This document shows positions 61,463 through 64,000 of a DNA stretch of 64,000 bases, piece by piece (within the stretch, counting starts at the first letter, position 1; every line of letters starts with the position of its first letter). The translations under genes were made by a program, and so were the position numbers. The notes beneath the pieces were generated by a model, which worked only from the letters and a program-made list of their open reading frames with translations, did no database searches and was not told where the DNA came from. Where the stretch lies: assembly GCF_964204645.1 (NCBI RefSeq), contig NC_134028.1, forward strand, positions 6,737,001-6,801,000. The letters are read 5' to 3'. The DNA comes from Tubulanus polymorphus. Its lineage: Eukaryota > Nemertea > Palaeonemertea > Tubulaniformes > Tubulanidae.

Positions 61463-64000
61463 GTACTTGTAATAAAATGAATATGACTTTTTAACTATAG
61501 TGATCTTTAACCGGACCTAATGATTAGCAGATGTAGATAGCCTTTTAAGATTCGTAGTCGATTTCAATCCAGAATCGATGAACCAATGAAATGTGAAAAA
61601 AAATAACACGTGCTGCGGATTCGTTTGTGACATAAGGTTTATTAACCGTTGATTTCCTGAACACACTAATGAAAGTACCGTCATATACCTGTCTACACAT
61701 TTTAGAAATTACGCACAAAAATTGTTGATACGAACGTATATGAAGTTTGCCTGGGCTCTACTAGGACTGTTCCACCTGGATGTTTATAACCTCTTAAAAG
61801 AATACTAAGGATTAAAGATTAAAGCCGCATTGATTTAAGCATGGCCTATGAAACGAATGGTCAATGATTTAAGGAAATATTGATATCTGTTGATTTCTTC
61901 ATTGTTTGTGGATCTTTTACGTAGCGAATATTGTCCCCATAATTATGGTTCACGGTTTAATAATTAATAGTGTGACCCTTTCAATAGAATGGATCGACCT
62001 CAATAAAACGCGTTCATTCCAGAACTTGATTTCAATCGATACAAAAACCAGTAATTTTCAACCCATGTATCATATACAATACGCTAATATTTAACATTAA
62101 CAACGAAATGAAATGCAAGCTGGGGTTTAGAATCTGCACTCCAAGCTGTGATTATAACAAAGGATATCAGTTACGATGATGCATGATGATGTAAGATGAA
62201 GACAATACACACTTGGAACAGCTGTACAGTTTTAACTTGTCATGATTAAATACATTAATAGATGATGTAATTAAATTAACATTATGGTATTCTAATCTTG
62301 GGCCATCGGTTGTCGAGTAGTGCCTAAGGTATACAGAAAAAATGCCACCAGTAAAAGATGCCACCAGTAATAGTGCCCCAGAAAAAATGCCACCCGTAAA
62401 AATGCCACCAACGATTTTTTGACCACATTTTTTCAACAGTTTAAAATGAACAAATGATGATAATAAAATTCCCCAGTTTTTGTTCAGAAATTTCCTATCC
62501 AGATTATATACACGTTCGAAATTTAATTACTACTTTCCTACTGATCATGAATTTTATTTTAACTAGGAATAGACTAATGATATTATGTTGTTGATAATTA
62601 GAAATTAAAGTAGAGTTAGAGTTAGGGTTAAGGTCGAAATTGCATTGAAACTTGATTACAGCAAACTGATTGTAGATTGATGATGGAAATGTCAAATCTA
62701 ATTATGTAAGTAATAAGTAAAGAAATTTAAAGGAAATTTAAAGTGGGGAAACTTAGGGGTACTAAAATACAGCCAAACACAATAGTAAGTTGGAAATTCA
62801 ATGGAAACATCATTGATAAAATGACTGATAATTACAGTCAACTTAAATCTATGTATGTAACTAATTTTTTCCTGCCATACAAAAAGTGGCATTTTTACCG
62901 GTGGCATTTTTTCCTATGTTGCAAAATTTGGTGGCATTTTTACCTACAATCGAGTAAGGCATTAGGCCTACACGTGATTGGACGTGTTTATTTGCCCCTC
63001 ACAATCTACTTATACCGTTTATCTTGATTAGACAGGTGAAGAGATTCCGATGTCTTTTTTAAATTCCCTCAACAAAAATATCTTCCACTTTTTCGCTGTG
63101 ATAATGAAAGTAATAGCCTTATTTTGCATTACGGTCACCAGGAAGAATGTTTGAATTGAACCTTTCAGAGTGTCAGAAAACATGATTGGAACCCACTGGA
63201 AATTTAGCAAATGAAAGTCAACAGCAGAACTGTTCGACTTCATTATTGGCAGTCTTTACTTGGCTATGAACAGTGCTAGAGACCCTTATCTGTGATATTG
63301 TGTTTTTGTTGTCCCAAACGAATGGCCAACATTTTTGTTCATCTTTTCATGTTTTCTGATGCTCATTTTGGGTTAGGCTTTATTTTCTCTTGTCCAAAAA
63401 GTGTCCCACAGGGCACTCACCAGTCCTATATTCCTTTATTTTCCTATTTTAATGAGTTTCTCTTATGTTTTCCTTTCCAAAAAGGTCCTATAATTCCTAT
63501 ATTTTGAACATTTTCACATTCTTTGAAAATCCTTTCTTTCTACATGCATCTTATTTTTTCATGCACCATTGTGGGCGCTCTGGTCCCACCCATTTCATAT
63601 CGTGATTTTCATATTATTTTCCTAAGTTGCTGTCCATAAAAGATGTCCACACAAAATATCAGGAGTCAATTAATTATACTCCGGACATGTTTATGATGTT
63701 GATAGAAGTGTGAAAATTATCATCCTTAGTTTAACAATTGGAAAAAAACATTGGTGGCATTTTTTCCTATTATCATTTTCACTGGTGACATTTTTTTTCA
63801 GTGGCATTTTTTCCTACATTCGTGCGTGCCCTTGTGTGCTATTTCTTCTCTAATTCGAAATAGAAGCAATCATCCATGTGAAGCACGAAATGATTTTTCT
63901 GGCTAACAGGAATTAGGATGTCCACATCTAAACAAACCGCTCTCTTTTGTCCACTTAAGTTCGAAGTTCACGAACCCCCCTCCTCCTCGACCTTGGATAT
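61463..64000. other. PCYT2 intron or flank with repeats
   Basis: No further PCYT2 exon recognised. Contains arrays of an AAAAATGCCACC word in both orientations. Confidence 0.5.
62335..62945. repeat. Inverted short-motif arrays (AAAAATGCCACC)
   Basis: Four forward copies at 62335-62412 (AAAAAATGCCACCAGTA-like, about 19-base spacing) face three inverted copies at 62886-62945 (GTGGCATTTTTACC). A further inverted group is at 63750-63815. Arrangement suggests a foldback or subterminal-repeat transposon; no transposase seen. Confidence 0.6.

Noticed and set aside
62167-62436. Minus-strand frame with GGIFTGGIFSGA-like repeats
   Set aside because: The peptide repeat is just the translation of the AAAAATGCCACC array.

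Overview
This is animal genomic DNA with a bilaterian gene set: intron-rich genes with GT/AG junctions, intronless rhodopsin-class receptors, and many short transposon relics. The receptor expansions and the repeat landscape look like a lophotrochozoan marine invertebrate (mollusc, annelid or brachiopod grade), but that placement is inference and no species can be named.

Positions 1-32,600 are dominated by one very large plus-strand gene of the FRAS1/FREM extracellular-matrix family. I placed 43 consecutive coding exons (4086 to 32622) that join in frame to 2,792 codons plus a stop: a VWC remnant, about 11 CSPG repeats, five Calx-beta domains, a large C-terminal ectodomain, one transmembrane helix and a short tail. 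The N-terminus and signal peptide were not found. An intact intronless GPCR lies upstream (1069-2121). A second lies antisense inside an intron (8550-9500). The introns carry foldback elements, MITEs, a nested piggyBac-like element and a palindrome with a hammerhead-ribozyme-like core.

Positions 31,055-53,080 are a recent tandem segmental duplication of two units (A 31055-42798, B 42799-53080). Each unit holds the last four FREM exons, an intact minus-strand GPCR and a frameshifted plus-strand GPCR, and ends inside a LINE. The FREM intron before unit A contains the two ends of a third unit whose middle is deleted, so the array was once larger. Unit A alone carries a solo LTR, with an empty site in B. 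The two intact GPCR copies differ mostly in predicted ligand-facing segments.

Positions 52,700-64,000 contain the longer LINE copy, inserted in a 154-bp repeat, followed by two conserved genes in divergent orientation: CEP20/FOPNL (minus strand, complete, five exons) and PCYT2 (plus strand, first catalytic half; the rest lies beyond the window). CEP20 acts at centriolar satellites and cilia, PCYT2 in phosphatidylethanolamine synthesis. The FREM protein would act at the epithelial basement membrane. No functional link among these neighbours is evident. All splice sites and alignments were read by eye.
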